64,000 nt of DNA from Odiellus spinosus. Its lineage: Eukaryota > Arthropoda > Arachnida > Opiliones > Phalangiidae. The notes beneath the pieces were generated by a model. That model worked only from the letters and a program-made list of their open reading frames with translations, was not told the origin of the DNA and searched no databases. The DNA is taken from positions 21,409,794 through 21,473,793 of the forward strand of contig OY987234.1 in NCBI GenBank assembly GCA_963920705.1, read 5' to 3'. The translations under genes were made by a program, and so were the position numbers. Positions 37,818 through 50,441 of the stretch are shown piece by piece (positions within the stretch are counted from its first letter, which is position 1; the number at the start of each line of letters is the position of its first letter).

Positions 37818-40800
37818 ATGGCTTTATATTTGCCAATAACTTCTCCCATTAGTGCCCAAGAATCTTTTAAAATAGTTTCAGCTATACAAAAAGATGGGTA
37901 TACCGTGAGTAATATTATATTTGGCGGGAAGGTAGTAAAGAGATAGTAGGTTATTAATTAATTAATTTATTAGGTTTATGAGATAAAGGTTCTAGTATCG
38001 CCTTATACTTGGACGTGTCAGCATCGATACAGCGAATTTAGAGAACTTCACGAAAAGGTACTATTAATCATATAGTGATAGGATAACTAATCCTTAATTT
38101 AACTCTCTCTCTAGTTGGTCAATAACTTTGGAGTGGACAGATCAATCCTACCAAAGAAAAAACTTTTTGGCAATCAAAATGATCAGTTCATTTTGAAACG
38201 ACAAGCTGATCTGGAAATTTACTTGCAAACACTCGTTCACCACCTATCTATTATACCCGATCCTTTAGCTACATTTTTAAAATTTCCAAAATACGTGAGA
38301 TTTATAAAACAACCAGTCACAACCTTATAACCCAAATTAATGAACCAAATACCTATTTCAGGAAGTTAGATGCATAGTAGACAAACTTTCGGAGATGATG
38401 TTTTATCAAGGAGATGAAATCCTGGCCAATGGAAGCGAATTTTCAATGTCCCCTTTACAACTTTACGCTTTATCGGAAAGGTTAAAATTACCCGAACCAA
38501 CATGCTCATCTGGAGACAAAAAGAAAGACATTGGGCACGCACTCGCATTTATATCTCAGCTAAAGAATCTAACGATCAAAGGAAGCAACGAAGCTTACGG
38601 AACTAGTAATATCATTCCAAATAGTCTGCCGTACGATCTTACTCCGTTCAAATCATTGTTGAAATTGATAGTAAGTTATATTGACAGAACTTAAGAATCA
38701 GGACCAAGCTTTAACCCTAAATTTCCTCAAAAGGTGTACGACAGTTCTTTAAAAGGAAACTTAAAAGACTTGTCTTCGTTAAGAAGTACAGTTACAACTA
38801 TAATAGTTCGTAATTCCCTGGAAGATTTAGCTTCCGCATTATTAGGCGACGTAACTCATTGGTCTCAAATGGACAGCCAAAGTTATTGGCCGTGGTGGCA
38901 CAATGTGGTTGAAGTTGATTTCAGCCAGAACAAAATCTCATCGATTGACCCTTGCATCGTAATTATTTAAATTTTAAAATTAAAACCAAGAAGGCCCGAA
39001 TAGAGTCTACTTTAATTCTATTATTTTAAAATATATTTCAGAAACTTCTACCCTCGTTGGAATCATTAGATTTGAGTAACAATTTAATTTCCAACGTGGA
39101 AAATTTGGAATCTCTACCGCATTTATCCAATCTCAACCTTTCAAACAATCATATTTGCCATTTGGACGCTCTTCATACGCGATTGGGGAACGTTAAAAAC
39201 CTTCTCCTGGCCGGAAACTATATTTCTAGTCTAAAAGGTCGATACAAATATTAGAATCGGTTAGATTCTGTTTTAAAAAGATTAAAGATCTTTCATTTTA
39301 GGTCTGGCCAGACTTTATTCTCTCATTACGTTGGATTTAAGTCAAAATCAAGTTTCTGAAATCCAAGAAATTGCGCATATAGGGAGTCTTCCTTGCTTGG
39401 AGTCTTTGAATCTCGCGTCAAACCCCGTCACTAACGTTCTCGATTATCGACCCAACATTTTACTCTCATTCGTGCCTCGCTCCGCCGAAGTACGTATTAT
39501 TATTACTACCAAAAAGTTAGATAAAAAACAATTGTAAAAATTTAATTTAATAAACTTGACTGTTTTTGTTAAAGATTCTATTGGATGGTGAAAAAGTTAC
39601 TCAAAAAGAACTTGACACTGTATCGGTTTTACAAGCTTTGCAAGCGGCTAGGGAAGGTCGAATTTTACGCCATTCGTCGTTTTACGACAGTTCCAATCCA
39701 AGGGTACTTCTAAATTTTACTTTATGAAAGTCGGAAACAATCTTAAATAATTTACAAGTTTAAAAAAGGTCCAAGTACGCGCTTGATCACCTTCCACCTT
39801 CGGTTAAATCCTTTAACTTAGACCTTTTTTAAAAGAGAGTAAATTCTCATTTAGGATTGTAACTGAAAGTCGAGGTTTTTTTTTTAGTCTAGAACTAATT
39901 TCACCCTAATTGAAACGTTTAGATTGAAACCACGACAAATACAGGTAGATACAACGTACGTATTTCTTACAAAATGTTTATTATTTTAACTCCTAATCGA
40001 TGAATATACTCAAGTATATAATTTTTTTATTCCCACGCTTACTCTTGTCAATATTAAGGTTTGTTACGCTACCCCTCCCTCGAAATGACTTTAGTAGGCT
40101 AATTATTGAGAGAAACGGGTTCATCCATTTTTTTGTTTTGGCCATATTTTTGAACAGAGGTCATCTACCCGAGAGAGTGCCGAAACGAACAGCCAGATTT
40201 CTCAGAGCGCACCCTCCAGTTCGACCCCCACACTGAAGAATTCCGACAGTAACTTTGTTTTCGTTTAAAAATTAATGACTTATTATTAATTAGGCTCTAA
40301 ATAAAACAGGCAAGTGGCAGCGCTGAGGAGATTAGGCGGCAATGATTGGCTCAGATTACTTAATCAACTACAAAAAGAAAGTCGGAAGGTATGATTCTTC
40401 TTTCGAGTTTTAGTTAAGCTAGGGGCGATGCACGATTGTTCAAAACAACATCATTATCGTAAAGAACCTCTACACAGGGAGAGTTTAAATTTCCTCTAAC
40501 TAAATACCAGGGAGCGTGGGAATCTTGCATAATCAATTTAGTTGCGGCATTAAGAGTAAAAGAACTCTAATTTATTCTAGCCTGGTTCGGACATTTCAAA
40601 TTCTAACAAGCCCAAAAAGAAAGAACTCGCGAGTGCCCAATCTAAAAGTCCAGTACAAAATGTTTCCGAAAATCCAGCCACAGAACCAGAAATACCTTGC
40701 GAAAGAATGGGTCAAACAAACTGTTATTACGCTAGCCGGAATACGGAGGGAAATATTCTATTACCAGATTGGCTCTTTTCTATAACGCAATCTATGTTTA

Positions 40801-41783
40801 AATTTCGCTCTCAAGTTTTACAAGAAATTGAAAAGGAAGAAGAAAATGACGCAAACCGAATAGTTTGCGAAACTCCATTATGGTCAACTTGGGTTTTACT
40901 CGTGCGAGGAAATGACTACCAACTGAAAAGATTGCCAGCCTGTTTCTTGTTGACTTCCAATAACATATACCTTCTAGAACTACGTAATTTTGAGTGTCAG
41001 AAAACGGAAGATTTTCTACAAAATCAACCCGAAACTCTTCTCAAATTAGATACGAAATTGCAAGCTAATAATGTCAAGTACGCCGTAACGGGCTACAACA
41101 ATACGTATTTGGAAATTCATTGCTCAGGCTCTGAGGAGGTTCAAAAAATTGTAATCTACACCGGAGAAATTCAAATGCAAAGCCTTATTAGCAAACTTAG
41201 AAGTCATTACGGATTTCAAATTGAAAGCAAGTATTCGCTGGAAGACATTTACGATCTTTTTCAACACTCGGCAATCCTTTACGATAAACAAAATGGTTCC
41301 GTATTAGCGGGATATTTTGGTCCTAGGCTAAAAATATTAGCTTGCGAAGTAGTATGTAAGGTGGAAGTATTCGACGACCCATCGGTAGGAAGTTCGAAAT
41401 GTTGGCAAAAAAGGCAGAACGTCCTTACGTTTCTCGTGGTTACCCAAAATTTAGTTTTGATAATGGAAGAATCAATCATCCTGTCTCTAAAAGGAACGAC
41501 GGGTCCTTTTAAAATGATATTAGCGCTGGATGTGGGCAGTTACGTAAAGGGAATTCACATGAAGGATGTAGGAGCCAGTCACTCTTGTTGTCCCCATCAT
41601 CAACCCGAGAATGAGAATACGATGGAAAAGAACTGTTGTTTCTTGCACGAATTGTACACTTGCGGTTATTGGTTATTAATAGATTTTGAGGGAAATTCGT
41701 CGTTAAAAGTCAGGTTTCTCTGTAGGGAAGCGCGAAGTAGGTTTTTAGAAGCTTTTTTGTCTTCGAGAAATCAAAAAATGTGA
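37818..41783 (+). CDS. NISCH: Nischarin (PX domain, LRR, IRAS-type protein)
   Basis: Eleven exons: 37818-37904, 37974-38057, 38115-38294, 38362-38670, 38734-38958, 39042-39237, 39302-39489, 39575-39703, 40158-40248, 40315-40388, 40581-41783; 2766 nt, 921 aa (human 1504). Nischarin binds phosphoinositides on endosomes and interacts with integrin alpha-5, PAK, Rac and LKB1. PX domain at about 1-117 (WTCQHRYSEFRELHEK, PKKKLFGNQ). The segment PLQLYALSERL ... GDKKKDIGHA ... GTSNI is characteristic of nischarin. Leucine-rich repeats at about 285-420 (LDLSNNLISNVENL, LNLSNNHICHLDAL, LDLSQNQVSEI). The last large exon holds the C-terminal domains; the acidic and integrin-binding middle of the human protein is absent. 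Exon 10 uses the acceptor at 40314, because the upstream CAG acceptor gives a stop. AATAAA at 41791. Confidence 0.88.
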
Positions 41784-42541
41784 TTTTAAAAATAAATTTT
41801 AAGTATTATTTCATATTTTATCTTAAAATTTTCCCTCTAGTTTTGATTTTGGTTTCTGAGCTAATTTATTGCGCTGTTTACTGTTAACAAAATGCATTTT
41901 TTTTTTATTTATCTTTAATGTTAATTTAAACTTGAACAATTGTAAAGCCCAGCTCAAATACCCTGACATTGGAAGGTTGTTTTTATATAGAACTATTAAA
42001 AACCGTTAACAATTTCAAAACTTGTATCAAAATAATTGAAAATATAAACTCTTAAAGAGAGAATGAAGCTGGCCAGAAAGTTTCTAGATTCTATCAAGAA
42101 CGAATAATCAGAATTAATGTGAACCGAGAACATAAATAATTCTGTTAGTCTTAAGAAGTCTTTCGGGTGTCTTATGTAGTCTTTGAGAAGTCTTTCATTA
42201 TGTCAAGAAGTCTTTAAACTTTCGTAACGTTCTTGAGGATCTCTTCAGATCAGACTAACTTATCTTCAAAGAGTAAATGGGCACCACTAGATTCCCCGAG
42301 CCTTCCAGGGACCAAATTCTGGAGTTGTGGGTTCCTCTTTAACTCATGCTGTATTGTTAGTCAATATTCAGCGCAAGTTGCAGATATTTTACTGCGTGAA
42401 TGAATAGTTGACAAAATCTGATTCTTTAAAAAAAAACAAAAAACTCCAGCTTCATTCTCCCTTTATCACAATTTGTGATTTTTTTTTTTTTTTTTTTTTT
42501 AAGTACTGATTATGACTAGGAAGAAACTTTCGCCTCCAAAA
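41784..42541. other. Convergent spacer of nischarin and AMT
   Basis: Contains nischarin 3' flank, the inverted-repeat element at 42052-42466, a T run at 42478-42500, and the 3' end of AMT. No gene. Confidence 0.4.
42052..42466. mobile_element. TTAA-AGGG family inverted-repeat element, intergenic copy
   Basis: Left end TTAAAGAGAGAATGAAGCTGG (42052-42072, split by one change from the right end), right end CCAGCTTCATTCTCCCTTTAT (42446-42466). Same TTAA-AGRG-AATGAAGC terminal pattern as 1331-1816. The right TTAA has become TTAT. Interior has a repeated AAGTCTTT word and no ORF. Confidence 0.6.
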
Positions 42542-44490
42542 TCATTTTCCTACGTAATATTTTGCTGGTACAAAAGGCATTTTGGCAACTTGAGCTTCTA
42601 CCAACTTTTTTCTGATATCAAAATGGACCTTGGTTCCATTTTTGGCGTATTCACTATCAACGTAACCCATCGCAACATTCTTTTTTAGAGATGGTGATGG
42701 ACCACCGCTGGTTACCTCTCCAATTTTTTTACCCTCGGAATTAAGAATCGGAGTATGGGCTAATTTATATCTTGAATTTCAGTTTCAAGAGATCAAATTT
42801 AAAACTACAGTTAAACCTCGATATTAAGTTATTAATGAAATTCTGAGGGGAAGTACAACAAAATATTTGGTCAAGGTTACTGGTTATAACCAGAGTTCAT
42901 CCGCTAGATATAGGCCAAACCTTTTAGTCCTCTTAAAAAGGGTCATGGATCTTCAAGAATTTTGGTTAATTTGTTATAACGAGGTTGAACTGTACCAATC
43001 ATTATAATTTCATACCACGGGCTGGTGCACCTGTTGAAACAAAACCTACACGTCTTTTGGTAGGCTTATTTTTTAGTTGAGCCAAAATGATTTCTGCTCC
43101 TGGAAACCCTCCTTCAACCCTTCGTCTTTTCCCTTTCAAAATATAAGATAATTTGAGCTTTGAAATCTACAATATAGGTTTTTAAAAACAAATGTACCTA
43201 TGGTCCAGGCTAATCCCGCTTCTATCGGGGTAGTTTCATCATTGATATCATTCCCATAAAGACAAAGCCCAGCCTCTAGCCTCAAAGTGTCTCTAGCCCC
43301 AAGACCAGCGAGTTTTACCGTGTCATTTTTAAGTAAAGTTTCTACAATGTGTTGAGTTTCTTTAGCAGGGATTGAAAGCTAAATTGCGATACTATATTAA
43401 ATAAAATTATCCAATCCCAGAATTTAGGAAATCTAACATACTTCGACTCCATCCTCGCCGGTATAACCACATCGTGTGATTCTACAATTTTTGACTCCGC
43501 AAACAGAGCTAACTGTGGTATTCATGAAGTAAAGTTTGGACACATCAAAATCAACTAGGGGTTGTAGAACAGCTGCCAGTTTGGGTCCTTAATTGAAACA
43601 TAATAAGACCAGGGTTCCAATACCTTCTATATCTGGCTTATAAAGGTACCTTGAACGGCGATTAACGCATGATCATTAATAACTTCTATAGATAATGATT
43701 CCCCAAGATTCTTATCAAAAGTAGTAAGGGCTTTCTATAAAAATGAAGTATTAAAAATAGCCCGACAACTAATTTGAAATTCAGTATTAACCTTGACATG
43801 ACTTAAATCTTTATCAGCGCAGGCTGCGTTAGAAACTATGTAAAGAAAATCATCTTCAATTTTTGTGACTATTAGATCATCAATTATACCACCATTTTGA
43901 TTGGTGTATAAAGTTAAAGTTCCTTGGTTTTTTTGTAGGCCTTTCACGTCAGCTACAACTAAACTCTCGAAAAAATCAACGCATCCTTTGCCTATCACGT
44001 TCATTTGTAGCATGTGTGATACGTCAAATATGCTAAGCTTTTCTCTGGTGTGAATGTGAGAGGCACCGATCCCCTGATCTCCGTAACTCACTGGCATTTC
44101 ATAGCCGGCGAAAGGTACCATTTTACCCTTTTCTCTGACGTGAAAATCGTACAGCACGGTTTTTTTCAGAGGATTCTAAAGTGGGATGGTTAAAAAACAT
44201 GCATTTTCCACCTTTAACTAACCTGCTTCGTTCAATGAAAAGAATGCCAACATTTATAATTTTAATCATCATACCTCACTTCTGGTACTAAATTTTAAGC
44301 CTTGGCCACGAAATTTAATTTTACCATCATTAGGACTACAGATTCGAGTGTTTGACTTGATTCCATAATAATCTCGTCCTTGACAATTCTTTACAGTAGA
44401 ATTTAAAACTCTGAGATGTTTCAATACAAAACTATTACTATAAATATCAAATAAACGCGGTAAAAATTTGTGTAAACATAACGTGGCCAT
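42542..44490 (-). CDS. AMT: Aminomethyltransferase, mitochondrial glycine cleavage T-protein
   Basis: Seven exons: 44490-44275, 44175-43792, 43734-43650, 43587-43442, 43378-43198, 43132-43016, 42759-42542; 1347 nt, 448 aa (human 403). Transfers the aminomethyl carbon of glycine from lipoylated H-protein to tetrahydrofolate in the mitochondrial matrix. The N-terminal part of about 65 residues is basic and Asp/Glu-poor (mitochondrial presequence, longer than usual). Then [107 protein letters not shown] and [10 protein letters not shown] follow the family order. Head to head with ING3, 533 bp between starts. Confidence 0.93.
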
Positions 44491-45023
44491 TTTCTCGATG
44501 GAGAGCAGACGAAAATGGCGGCGGCAGCGCCCCTATCAGAAAGAATTTCCGACGGGAACAGAATTTACGTCAGCGCATTTGCCAGTTTACCTCCATTTTA
44601 ACGAGTAACAATTTCTGCCTTATTTTTACCGAGGCCAAGAAAGGCCTTCAAAAAATCGGGCTTTTAGAGCGTTTATTTCGGTACTTTGGTTCGTTCGCTC
44701 GATTCAGGAGGGTTTTTAGTTTTATGAATTGCCGGAAGAGAGTCAATTTGATAAGCAGGAAACGTAAGTGAAAAAAAAGTTGCAACTCAAAAGCCCAAGT
44801 GTCATGGCGCCGGGTGCCAAAATCCTGAAAAATGTTGCTGGGGAAGCCGCACGGTGATTGGTTGAAACCGAAGTGCCCGGATAAAGGAGCACTTGACTAT
44901 ATTTTAATATCCTTACAATTTTCAGCCAATCACTGAGGTCCCGCGAAATTTCAAATACTGACACACGTGTTCCTTTTACTAATTTGTTTCTTTTCACCCC
45001 TACAGGAATATAAAACAATCAAA
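44491..45023. promoter_or_regulatory. Bidirectional promoter AMT (-) / ING3 (+) with YY1 site
   Basis: 533 bp between divergent ATGs. AAAATGGCGGC at 44512-44522 is a perfect YY1-type element in the position (near the start of AMT) where it commonly acts in TATA-less promoters. CCAAT-like GATTGG words (about 44857 and the inverse CCAAT at 44928) lie in the middle. TSS inferred only. Confidence 0.55.
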
Positions 45024-47170
45024 ATGTTGTATTTGGAAGATTATCTCGAGAGTTAGTATTCAAATTGAATAAAATAAAAGTGTAATAAAAAACTACAAAG
45101 GAATCAATTTTATCTTCGCTTATTTTAGTGATAGAACATTTACCTCAGGAACTGAGAGACAGATTTACTGAAATGAGGGAAATGGATTTACAAGTTCAAA
45201 GTTAGTTGAACCTCTGCTCCAACATTTACATAGTTCTCAATAAAGGGGCTTTCGCGACAGAGTTGCCAGTAGCTTATATTTATCTTTAATTCAGAAAGTT
45301 TACGCAATACTGGCAATACTCGACCCTTTAGTGAGAGAATATAAACTATAAATCTATTACTAAACCAATTTTTACAATCAATCAAAAGATGCTATGGACA
45401 GCCTTGATGAAAGAGTGAAACAGTTTTTTGCCAATGCTAGAAAACAAAAGCCTGAACCCAAAGAATTTGAGAAACTGCAACAAGTACGCGTACTACAAGA
45501 GGTCATCTAAACAGTGACTTTTTAACCTTCCCTCTCTTCATTTTAGGACTATTACAAAGCTTTAGAAGACGCTGATGAGAAGGTCCAAATAGCGAATCAA
45601 ATATATGATTTGGTAAATTTGATGGGAACAAAAAAAAAAAGCCGTTCAACTGAGAAAAAGCTAAATTATGTTGAAATTTATAAAGGTTGATAGATATCTA
45701 AGAAGATTAGACCAAGAACTACAAAAATTTAAGATGGAACTAGAAGCGGATAATGCCGGAATAACGGAAATATTAGAAAGACGTAAAACTAAATCAAACC
45801 TCTTCTTTACTTCGACAAAAACTAATTGTATAAAATTGTGGTTTCTCAGGGTCCTTGGAATTAGATAATCCCCCTCCTTCAATCAATAGTGTCAAAGGAG
45901 AAAGTAAACGAAAAAAAGACAAAAATTCAAATTCGTCCTTGGTCGGTTTGCTAATGAAAAGGAATGAATTTGTAGAGAGAAAAATGCCAAATCAGGGTCT
46001 CGTTGGTTCCGAGAAACGCGTGCCTACGGAGAAGGTTCTGAACACGATAATCGCCGCGGAAGTCGTAAGAGAATCTCCGGCCGCTGTAGTTAGAAGCGGA
46101 GGCAGCTTAGATAGAAATACAGTAACTCCCGTACAGAGTAATATAGCCAGCGCCCCTGAAAAAACCGCTCTCATCGGCCAAAGCTCTTTCGGGTATAATT
46201 TAGCCGTCGGTAGTAACGCGATCGCAGCTGCAGCTTCCCAAGCAATTGCGGCCACTCAACAGGTGGTAATAAAAATATTTTTCTTATCAGTGTTTCTTTT
46301 CGTACATTTTACTCGAGATTCTCGTGTAATCGTATTCTTAAATTTCAGATGCAACAAGGACGCAGAACGGCTAGTTTAAAAGCTTCCTACGAAGCTATAA
46401 ACTCCGGACTTCAAGGCATTAGTCGAGAATTTACAGTAGGTCATCGAGAAATCGGGTCCTTAACGTCCATGCAGGCTGGAGCTAGCAATGCAGCGGCGAC
46501 TGAACCCGTAGTCGCGACGACACCAGTGACAAAAACAAATAGAACAAAGAAACAATCTTCTAGAGCTGCTCAACAACAAATTATCCCTCCACCCACTTTA
46601 GACGATTCCGAAGACTCTTCCGTGGTAGACGATAATGTCTCTGAAATACTTTTCGAAGATCCGAACGAGCCAAGATATTGTATCTGTAATCAAGTTTCGT
46701 ACGGCGATATGGTTGCTTGCGACAATGAAGATGTAATTCATTTTTTATATTACCTAATCATAGACTCGTATCTTTTTCTAAAGCTCGCGTAATTTAAGGG
46801 AGTCTGAAGGAAATGGAGTTTAATTTTCTTAAACCCTAAAAGAGTTTAATTAACGCCGAGCTTAAAGTTTAAACCTTAATTGTGGAGTTTTAAACAAAGT
46901 AAAAAATGTTTGACTGCAGTAAGGGACTTTATTACCGTTTTATCAACAAAACAGGGCTTTTAATTTTTTTCTTCAGGCTCTCTTTAAACATAAGTCAAAT
47001 TCAGTACAAATCAAATTGATTTTTGAATGAATTTCAACAATTTTTTTATCTAGTGTCCATTTGAATGGTTCCATTACGCTTGCGTGGGGATTACTCAACC
47101 TCCAAAAGGCAAATGGTTTTGCCCCCAGTGTACGTCAGCCATGAAACGCAGAGGACGTAAAGATAAATGA
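45024..47170 (+). CDS. ING3: ING3, inhibitor of growth family (NuA4/TIP60 subunit)
   Basis: Eight exons: 45024-45051, 45129-45200, 45389-45483, 45547-45612, 45686-45782, 45850-46262, 46349-46732, 47054-47170; 1272 nt, 423 aa (human 418). Reads H3K4me3 within the NuA4/TIP60 acetyltransferase. N-terminal ING domain from [15 protein letters not shown] through [20 protein letters not shown] and [16 protein letters not shown]. The middle is low-complexity, with a conserved [13 protein letters not shown] patch. The C-terminal PHD finger (about 365-420) is [19 protein letters not shown] joined to [12 protein letters not shown] and WFCPQC, a complete Cys4-His-Cys3 set, followed by a basic tail KRRGRKDK. 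An intron divides the PHD finger after EDGAT codons at 46732. AATAAA at 47222. Confidence 0.94.
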
Positions 47171-48080
47171 GAACCCCCCACAGTTTGAGGGAGAGCTTAA
47201 CCTTCACCCCCAGTCTTTAAAAATAAAATCTAAGTGTTCTCAGTTTTAATTAGGCTACTATAAAGAAAATTCAACGTGATAATCGTGTGGTTGTAAAAGA
47301 AACAAACGAGCGTTTGGTTAATATTTAGGAAAACAAAAATTAACCAAGATCATTTCAAACGAGAAACCTTTTTCAAATTTGATTAATTTAAAAAGATAAA
47401 CAAGCTCAAAGACAATAATACAATCTTTCCGTTGACTTGATTCAAGTTGTGATAAACGTTTTTGTATAGTTCGCTGCTGTAGTTAATTTTTAAATATCAA
47501 TCAACCAAAAGAAAGAAAACGGGTTCATTTTTTAATGTTAGAAAGTTACTTAGGAAGTTATTTTTAATAATTATTAATTAGGAATAATTAAAGGGAGAAT
47601 GCAACCATACAACGAGTGATTTTTCCATCGATTCCTTATCGTTTAAATTAACCCGCTAGTCTCCTTCAAGCAAATATGGCTTGTCAAAGGCGGGAACCAA
47701 TGGGATCTCGTACAACCTCCCCTTCTGCCTTTCAATAAGTTAAATCATTCTTTTGAGGAAAAGCTCTTGCTTTAAAAATGGTTTGCCTATTTTAAAGATA
47801 ATGATTCAGTTGTTGTCACGTTGCATTCTCCATAAAAAAAGACTTAAAAGAGATTATGGAAACATTTTTTTGTTTTTCCATTTTAATTCTATTACTTTGA
47901 TTAAATTAAAAAATTTGGATTTGTAAGAAACTTAAAATACCCAAAACTGGTTAAAATACTCAAATTAGTAACGAGGTTAAACGGTACAAATCGTAATAAA
48001 TTAAATTCGTAACTCGACAACTTTTTAAAGATACACTATTTCTTTTTGTTTAATAAGAAATTTTGTTCGTTCCCTTTCTA
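47171..48080. other. Convergent spacer of ING3 and wolframin
   Basis: 3' flanks of both genes plus the element at 47588-47835. No coding signal. Confidence 0.4.
47588..47835. mobile_element. Short inverted-repeat element of the TTAA-AGGG type
   Basis: Left TTAAAGGGAGAATGCAAC (47588-47605), right GTTGCATTCTCCATAA (47820-47835): inverted copies with a two-base difference near the outer edge. Resembles the ends at 42052-42466 but continues GCAAC instead of AAGC. No ORF. Confidence 0.5.
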
Positions 48081-50441
48081 TCAAATATCGGATATGTACG
48101 CGAAAGGTTCCAGGAAGAATACTGATAAGTTAACAGCTGTGGTATTTTTTGTAGATACGTGATTATTAGAATCTATTGGCACTTTTATAGCGTTGCAAAT
48201 TACCCTTTCAACGCAAGATAAACATTTTCCTTGTAGTAAACTCAATACGGGTCGATCCGTACCTATTCCTTCTTCTAAAAATATTCCAGTCATTCTTACA
48301 TCATCATTTTCGCGCAACTTTGTAATAAATTTATCGCATACGTCAGTTACTCTGAACAATAACTCCGCCTCTACTCGAAACGTTCCTTTTAATTGCACTC
48401 TCATTTCGTATTGATTGGAAACGAAATTCCGTAGGCAACAATTAGATAATTTATTGACAGCGATGGATATCAAATCAGCCTCGAAAACGAAACGTAGCCA
48501 ATTCTGAATAGTTTTGCTAAAACCCAAGATGATGGATTCAACTGGATTTTCTTTTTTAATCCTCCTGATTGATCCTACGCTACCGATGATTGTCATCTTG
48601 TATCCGCGATATTGATCACACTCATTTTGAACGTTAGCCATATTTGATTCTGACCAGGCTGGTTGATGACATTGTAAAGCGTAATCGGGCCACAAAATCT
48701 CCCTCTTGGGTTTAGGCGAATGACCGGAAATTCGTTTATTATTGGCTGTTAGATATAAAACGCTGATGCACAGTATAAGGAGGCTTAGCGTGATGATTTT
48801 ATGGCCTTCCATTTTAGTTTGGAGATATTTAGAAACTTTAGTCGATAGTAATATGAAAATAAAGGCACCGATTCCGAATGCTGATCCCATCATTGATAAT
48901 CCCATGGCGCTTTCCGCAAGCAATCCAAAACCGTAGGTGGTGATATGAGAGATCTTATTTGATCCCGCGAATAATAAAGCCACGAACATAAAGTCCGAAG
49001 ATAATCCGCTAAAGGTTATGGTAGACAGAGAACCGGCGAAGATATTTATCCAAAGTATTCCCGATACGCTTAGAATGTAGTTTTTCTTCGAGTTCTTGAT
49101 TAGAACGAAAAAGTGTATAGCCAAAATTAATATAAACAATATAGCGAATGGTGATATGTTTAGGGTTGATGTTTCCGAAACTTTAACTTTAAAAATACGT
49201 TGATCTTTCCAATCAGGATATATCGCGGGAAGGATATGAAATTTTGTAAATGCGGTCGCAAAATGAAGACCGTATAATGTTTTTGATAAAGGGTCTGGTT
49301 TTGTGGCTAAGAAAAAAATCAAAGATAGAAATAAAAGATGCCTGGAAACTATCCAATCGTACGGATCTTCAGTATAGCTAAAGAAAACGAATGCGCTGAT
49401 TACTTGTAGTAACAAGAGCTTTAGTTCGATATTATGGTTGCTCGAGTGTTTTAAATTCGGTATAACACCAAATTTCTTTACCAAGGCAATCCATTTAGCA
49501 GCATTTATGTCAGCTTGATGACGGTAAAGCAACTTTGCCGAGGAAAATGAAAGAATGATATAGCTGGCGCAAGATATCCAAGCATTCGTGGCAGTAATAA
49601 TAAAATCTTGAGCTTGATCCACTAGTAATGTCGGTAGTATAACGAGGAAGAGAGCGGCGATAACTCCCACGATGAGAACCGAATGGATAACGGACACATC
49701 CGAGAGAAATTTTAGAAGAACTTGGATACTTAGTAGAACTTGAATTCCTTTGCCCGCAATGTAATCTAGGGCTTTATTATTGATCTTTGGCTTTGCGGGA
49801 ATAAGATTTGCTATAAAAATATCAGGTTTCTTTCCAATTAGACTATGGTGAATTGAGGAAATAATCTGATCGACTGTAACTGGAATATTTTGTGAGCAAC
49901 ATTGATCCATATTTTCTAGCTCTTCATCCTTAATTTCAATTCCACTAAGAAAACTGTCAACTTTACGTTTAAAGTACGGTAGAGGAATGGGTTCTTTCAT
50001 ATCAAATGACATCAGTCTGAATAGATTTTGTCCAACGTATTGAGCAATCTTTTCTTCCGGAGTACTTTTTAAACATTTTTCAACAGTTTCTTTATTTGAC
50101 ACGTTGATACCTATTCCTAATTTATAACATTCTTTCAAGAGTCGTAGAGCTTCCTGGTGTCCTTCTCCCGCAGCCATAAGTAACCATCTTACCGCTAACT
50201 CTTCATTTTCGTGTTTTTCACCAGAGGTATCTGTTTTTTCTTGTAAAAGGGACTTAGCTAAAGACGTCTGGGAGTCGGCGCATCCTTCGGAAGCCAGTTG
50301 ATATCGTAAACGATGTACACTGGGCGTTTTATCGTTGTTGTTATTGATAAAGTTAATGGTTTTGGGAATTTCGAACGTCCCTTCTCGTTTAAAATACGAT
50401 TGAGGGCTTCCTCTTATTCTTTCAGCTCCCTTTTCATCCAT
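48081..50441 (-). CDS. WFS1: Wolframin-like ER membrane protein
   Basis: Single exon, 786 aa (human 890), ATG at 50441. Wolframin is an ER membrane glycoprotein acting in calcium handling and the unfolded protein response. Cytosolic N-terminus with Sel1-like repeats at about 42-115 (YQLASEGCADSQTSLAKSLL, AVRWLLMAAGEGHQEALRLL). Then a block of about nine or ten hydrophobic helices, roughly residues 240-565 (LIVGVIAALFLVILPTLLV, ILFILILAIHFFVLI, GIGAFIFILLSTKV among them). The C-terminal luminal domain has several Cys (WPDYALQCHQPAW, RVICNAIKVP). Family assignment rests on this architecture and the Sel1-then-multi-TM order. The gene is intronless, as is nearly so in vertebrates, where one exon carries most of the coding region. 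Confidence 0.85.
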   Translation of the reverse strand: MDEKGAERIRGSPQSYFKREGTFEIPKTINFINNNNDKTPSVHRLRYQLASEGCADSQTSLAKSLLQEKTDTSGEKHENEELAVRWLLMAAGEGHQEALRLLKECYKLGIGINVSNKETVEKCLKSTPEEKIAQYVGQNLFRLMSFDMKEPIPLPYFKRKVDSFLSGIEIKDEELENMDQCCSQNIPVTVDQIISSIHHSLIGKKPDIFIANLIPAKPKINNKALDYIAGKGIQVLLSIQVLLKFLSDVSVIHSVLIVGVIAALFLVILPTLLVDQAQDFIITATNAWISCASYIILSFSSAKLLYRHQADINAAKWIALVKKFGVIPNLKHSSNHNIELKLLLLQVISAFVFFSYTEDPYDWIVSRHLLFLSLIFFLATKPDPLSKTLYGLHFATAFTKFHILPAIYPDWKDQRIFKVKVSETSTLNISPFAILFILILAIHFFVLIKNSKKNYILSVSGILWINIFAGSLSTITFSGLSSDFMFVALLFAGSNKISHITTYGFGLLAESAMGLSMMGSAFGIGAFIFILLSTKVSKYLQTKMEGHKIITLSLLILCISVLYLTANNKRISGHSPKPKREILWPDYALQCHQPAWSESNMANVQNECDQYRGYKMTIIGSVGSIRRIKKENPVESIILGFSKTIQNWLRFVFEADLISIAVNKLSNCCLRNFVSNQYEMRVQLKGTFRVEAELLFRVTDVCDKFITKLRENDDVRMTGIFLEEGIGTDRPVLSLLQGKCLSCVERVICNAIKVPIDSNNHVSTKNTTAVNLSVFFLEPFAYISDI

